Source: Alteromonadaceae bacterium (GTDB taxonomy: Bacteria > Pseudomonadota > Gammaproteobacteria > Pseudomonadales > Oleiphilaceae). From it: a DNA stretch of 7,904 nucleotides. The notes under the pieces are model-generated. The model searched no databases. It saw only the letters and a program-made list of their open reading frames with translations, and was not told the origin of the DNA. The position numbers and the translations under genes were made by a program. Where the stretch lies: contig JABXHG010000207.1 of NCBI GenBank assembly GCA_013393545.1, forward strand, positions 1-7,904, written 5' to 3'. Below are positions 6,442 through 7,904 of this stretch, in pieces (position 1 is the stretch's first letter; every line of letters starts with the position of its first letter).

Positions 6442-7206
6442 TTAGTTGCTGGCGTCGTCTTCGTCGTTAATGCCCAGCCAGCCGTAACCTTTTTCTTCCA
6501 GTTCCAGAGCCAGTTCACGGCCGCCGGATTTGATGATCTTGCCGCCGGCCAGCACGTGCACGTAATCCGGCACGATGTGGTTCAGCAGGCGCTGGTAGTG
6601 GGTCACCATCAGGATGGCGCGGTCTTCGGAGCGCAGGGCGTTAACGCCGTCAGACACTACTTTCAGGGCATCGATGTCCAGGCCTGAGTCGGTCTCATCG
6701 AGGATGGCCAGCTTCGGCTGCAGCAGCAGCGCCTGAAGAATTTCGTTACGCTTTTTCTCACCGCCGGAGAAGCCTTCGTTCACGCCGCGTTTGAGGAACG
6801 CCGGGTCCAGGTCCACCTGTTTGGAGACTTCGCGGGCGAGTTTCATGAACTCGGCGGCGTTCATCTCTTCTTCACCACGGTGCTGGCGCATGGCGTTCAC
6901 GGCGGTGCGCAGGAACTGCAGGTTGCTGACGCCGGGGATTTCCACCGGGTACTGGAACGCCAGGAAAATGCCTTCGCGGGCACGGTCTTCGGTTTCCAGG
7001 TCCAGCAGGTTTTCACCGTTCAGGGTGACTTCGCCGCTGGTGACTTCAAATGCTTCGTTGCCTGCCAGAACCTGTGACAGGGTACTCTTGCCGGAGCCGT
7101 TCGGGCCCATGATGGCGTGAACCTCGCCGGCCTTGATCTCCAGGTTGATGCCCTTGAGGATTTCTTTGTCCTCAACGGATGCGTGCAGGTTTTTGATGCT
7201 CAGCAT
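6442..7206 (-). CDS. sufC: SufC, ABC-type ATPase of the SufBC2D scaffold
   Basis: SufC is a soluble ABC ATPase that drives conformational change in the SufB-SufD core. It has no membrane partner. The 254-residue product shows Walker A GPNGSGKST (34-42, K40), the Q-loop at Q85 (AFQYPVEIPGVSN), the signature FSGGEKKRNE (146-155), Walker B LAILDE (166-171) and the switch histidine H203 in MVTHYQR. The DSGLDIDALK and KPGYGWL-like C-terminus (here KGYGWLG) are SufC-specific. I chose ATG 7206 because MLSIKNLHASVEDKEIL matches the N-terminus of E. coli SufC. An in-frame GTG at 7251 would add 15 unrelated residues and lacks a good ribosome binding site. sufB ends 409 bases upstream, an unusually long gap for these partner genes, filled by two hairpin elements and perhaps a promoter. 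Confidence 0.96.
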   Translation of the reverse strand: MLSIKNLHASVEDKEILKGINLEIKAGEVHAIMGPNGSGKSTLSQVLAGNEAFEVTSGEVTLNGENLLDLETEDRAREGIFLAFQYPVEIPGVSNLQFLRTAVNAMRQHRGEEEMNAAEFMKLAREVSKQVDLDPAFLKRGVNEGFSGGEKKRNEILQALLLQPKLAILDETDSGLDIDALKVVSDGVNALRSEDRAILMVTHYQRLLNHIVPDYVHVLAGGKIIKSGGRELALELEEKGYGWLGINDEDDASN

Positions 7207-7257
7207 TTGTGGCGTCTCTCTCGTTTTATCCGTCTGAATTCTGTTGCTCACCCCTGC

Positions 7258-7285
7258 TTTATAACCTTGACCTTGGGTGAGTCAG
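7258..7285 (-). promoter_or_regulatory. Possible sigma70-type promoter upstream of sufC
   Basis: Reading the minus strand, CTGACT (7280-7285, 4 of 6 to TTGACA) and TATAAA (7258-7263, 5 of 6 to TATAAT) are 16 bases apart. Transcription would begin near 7250, about 45 bases before the sufC ATG. It lies just downstream of repeat copy A, where an internal promoter could compensate for a transcript broken by the repeats. Such matches occur by chance, so confidence is low. Confidence 0.28.
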
Positions 7286-7286
7286 C

Positions 7287-7384
7287 CGTCGGGTAGGCCC
7301 TTCCGGGATACGCTGTGAATACGTCCCTGTACGCTCGACAAAATCATCCTTGATTTTGACGATCCCGGAAGGGCCTACCCGACG
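7287..7384 (+). repeat. Hairpin element copy A between sufB and sufC
   Basis: Perfect 23-base inverted arms (7287-7309 with 7362-7384) enclose exactly 52 bases. The interior starts with a 27-base core (7310-7336, beginning ACGCTGTGAATACGTCCCTG) and ends with a small stem, CAAAATCA (7339-7346) with TGATTTTG (7351-7358), loop TCCT. It carries no gene and no terminator-type T-run. Confidence 0.92.
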
Positions 7385-7471
7385 TCTTCCGAGATACTGT
7401 TGTACTTGCCGTCCGAAATGAAAAAGCTGATTCCGGCGGTTAAATGCTAACGGTGCCCGCTCAAAGTCAGT

Positions 7472-7583
7472 GTCAGTGAGCCGGGTGGCGGTTTCCGGGA
7501 CCCTCAAAAACATGGATGTTTTTGCGGAGCGTACAGGGACGTATTCACAGCGTGTCCCGGAAACCGCCACCCGGATCGCTGAC
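7472..7583 (-). repeat. Hairpin element copy B, inverted relative to copy A
   Basis: Perfect 21-base arms (7481-7501 with 7554-7574) enclose exactly 52 bases. The pairing extends outward to 7472 and 7583 with one mismatch and one wobble. Read on the minus strand, the interior begins with the same 27-base core as copy A (7527-7553) and ends with the small stem CAAAAACA with TGTTTTTG. Arm sequence differs from copy A at about 7 of 22 positions, yet each copy is self-complementary. Confidence 0.92.
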
Positions 7584-7615
7584 CACTCCAAAGCCAGCGG
7601 GGCATAGTCCAAGGG

Positions 7616-7904
7616 TCAGCCCACCGACCCCTCAAGGCTAACCTCAAGCAACTTGCCAGCCTCGACGGCAAATTCCATCGGCAGCTCTTTGAAGACTTCC
7701 TTACAGAAGCCGTTCACGATCATGGATACCGCCTGCTCCGGGTCGATACCGCGCTGTCGGCAAAGTAACATCTGTTCGTCGGTGACCTTCGATGTGGTGG
7801 CCTCGTGCGCCACGATGGCGGATTTGTTCTTGCTTTCGTTGTACGGGAACGTCTCTGCCCCGCTGCGGCCGCCTATCCGCGGTTAGTCACACTGGGTCAA
7901 GGTG
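7616..7904 (-). CDS. sufB: SufB C-terminal part, with an in-frame stop near the window edge
   Basis: SufB is the scaffold subunit that, with SufD and SufC, receives sulfur and builds the cluster. Only its C-terminal end is present. The family's conserved tail is clear: GAETFPYNESKN, HEATTSKVTDEQM, SMIVNGFCKEVF, LPMEFAVEAGKLL, ending SLEGSVG and TAA at 7616-7618. Upstream in the same frame is TQCD (7886-7897), whose Cys matches E. coli C405, and the Glu of HEATTS matches E434. Between TQCD and GAETFPY the expected eight-residue segment (SMLIGDKC in E. coli) is replaced by stop-PRIGGRS, with TAA at 7883-7885. The Cys equivalent to E. coli C414 is Ser. The spacing is unchanged, so this is not a simple frameshift. 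Either the gene is inactivated or the sequence is wrong here. An in-frame GTG at 7813 is not a credible start. Confidence 0.85.

Noticed and set aside
5339..6445. 368-codon open frame on the plus strand opposite sufD
   Set aside because: It lies entirely antisense to the clearly conserved sufD, apart from a few bases, and its Val/Ala/Gly/His-rich product is typical of a codon-bias shadow.
7287..7583. An insertion sequence between sufB and sufC
   Set aside because: No transposase frame is present and the block is under 300 bases. At most it is a non-autonomous element.
7259..7612. 117-codon open frame on the minus strand filling the sufB-sufC gap
   Set aside because: It runs straight through both hairpin elements, including their perfect inverted arms, and its product shows no recognisable domain. 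The reading frame is a by-product of the repeats.
7862..7904. Vector or linker sequence at the right edge, suggested by the NotI and SacII sites
   Set aside because: Beyond the altered segment the frame returns to SufB residues (TLTQCD) with unchanged spacing, so foreign sequence does not continue to the edge. A local error or mutation remains possible and is reported as a finding.

Overview
The window looks like part of a gammaproteobacterial chromosome, most like Marinobacter or a close marine relative. I judge this from the Suf protein sequences, the moderately high GC content and the style of the intergenic repeats. No rRNA or marker gene is present to prove it.

Left part (1-2129, plus strand): the C-terminal end of a SPOR-domain envelope protein, whose start lies off the window, with a Pro-Gly/Glu linker encoded by a hexanucleotide repeat. 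After a 171-base gap comes an exported protein of about 504 residues with a glycine zipper, a low-complexity acidic linker and a C-terminal half resembling the middle and C-terminal domains of flagellar H-ring protein FlgT. A 10-bp hairpin at its stop codon separates it from the convergent suf genes.

Right part (2160-7904, minus strand, read right to left): a SUF iron-sulfur cluster assembly operon in the order sufB (3' end only), sufC, sufD, sufS, an A-type carrier (sufA), sufT, sufE. SufS with SufE takes sulfur from cysteine. SufB, SufC and SufD form the ATP-driven scaffold where the cluster is built. The A-type carrier passes clusters on, and SufT is a maturation factor. sufC-sufD-sufS-sufA are packed tightly (gaps of 14, 1 and 12 bases) with good ribosome binding sites.

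The unusual content is between the genes. The three roomy gaps of the operon carry two unrelated families of hairpin repeats. The 409-base gap between sufB and sufC holds two inverted copies of an element with 52-base interiors, an identical 27-base core, and stems that differ between copies but are perfectly compensated. The sufA-sufT and sufT-sufE gaps hold six half-sites of an A/T-rich repeat built on a 9-base unit, folded as one simple and one nested inverted repeat. The sufB fragment has an in-frame TAA and a run of changes in a highly conserved motif about 20 bases from the window edge, so it is either damaged or misread there. No mobile-element gene, tRNA, rRNA or CRISPR array was seen.
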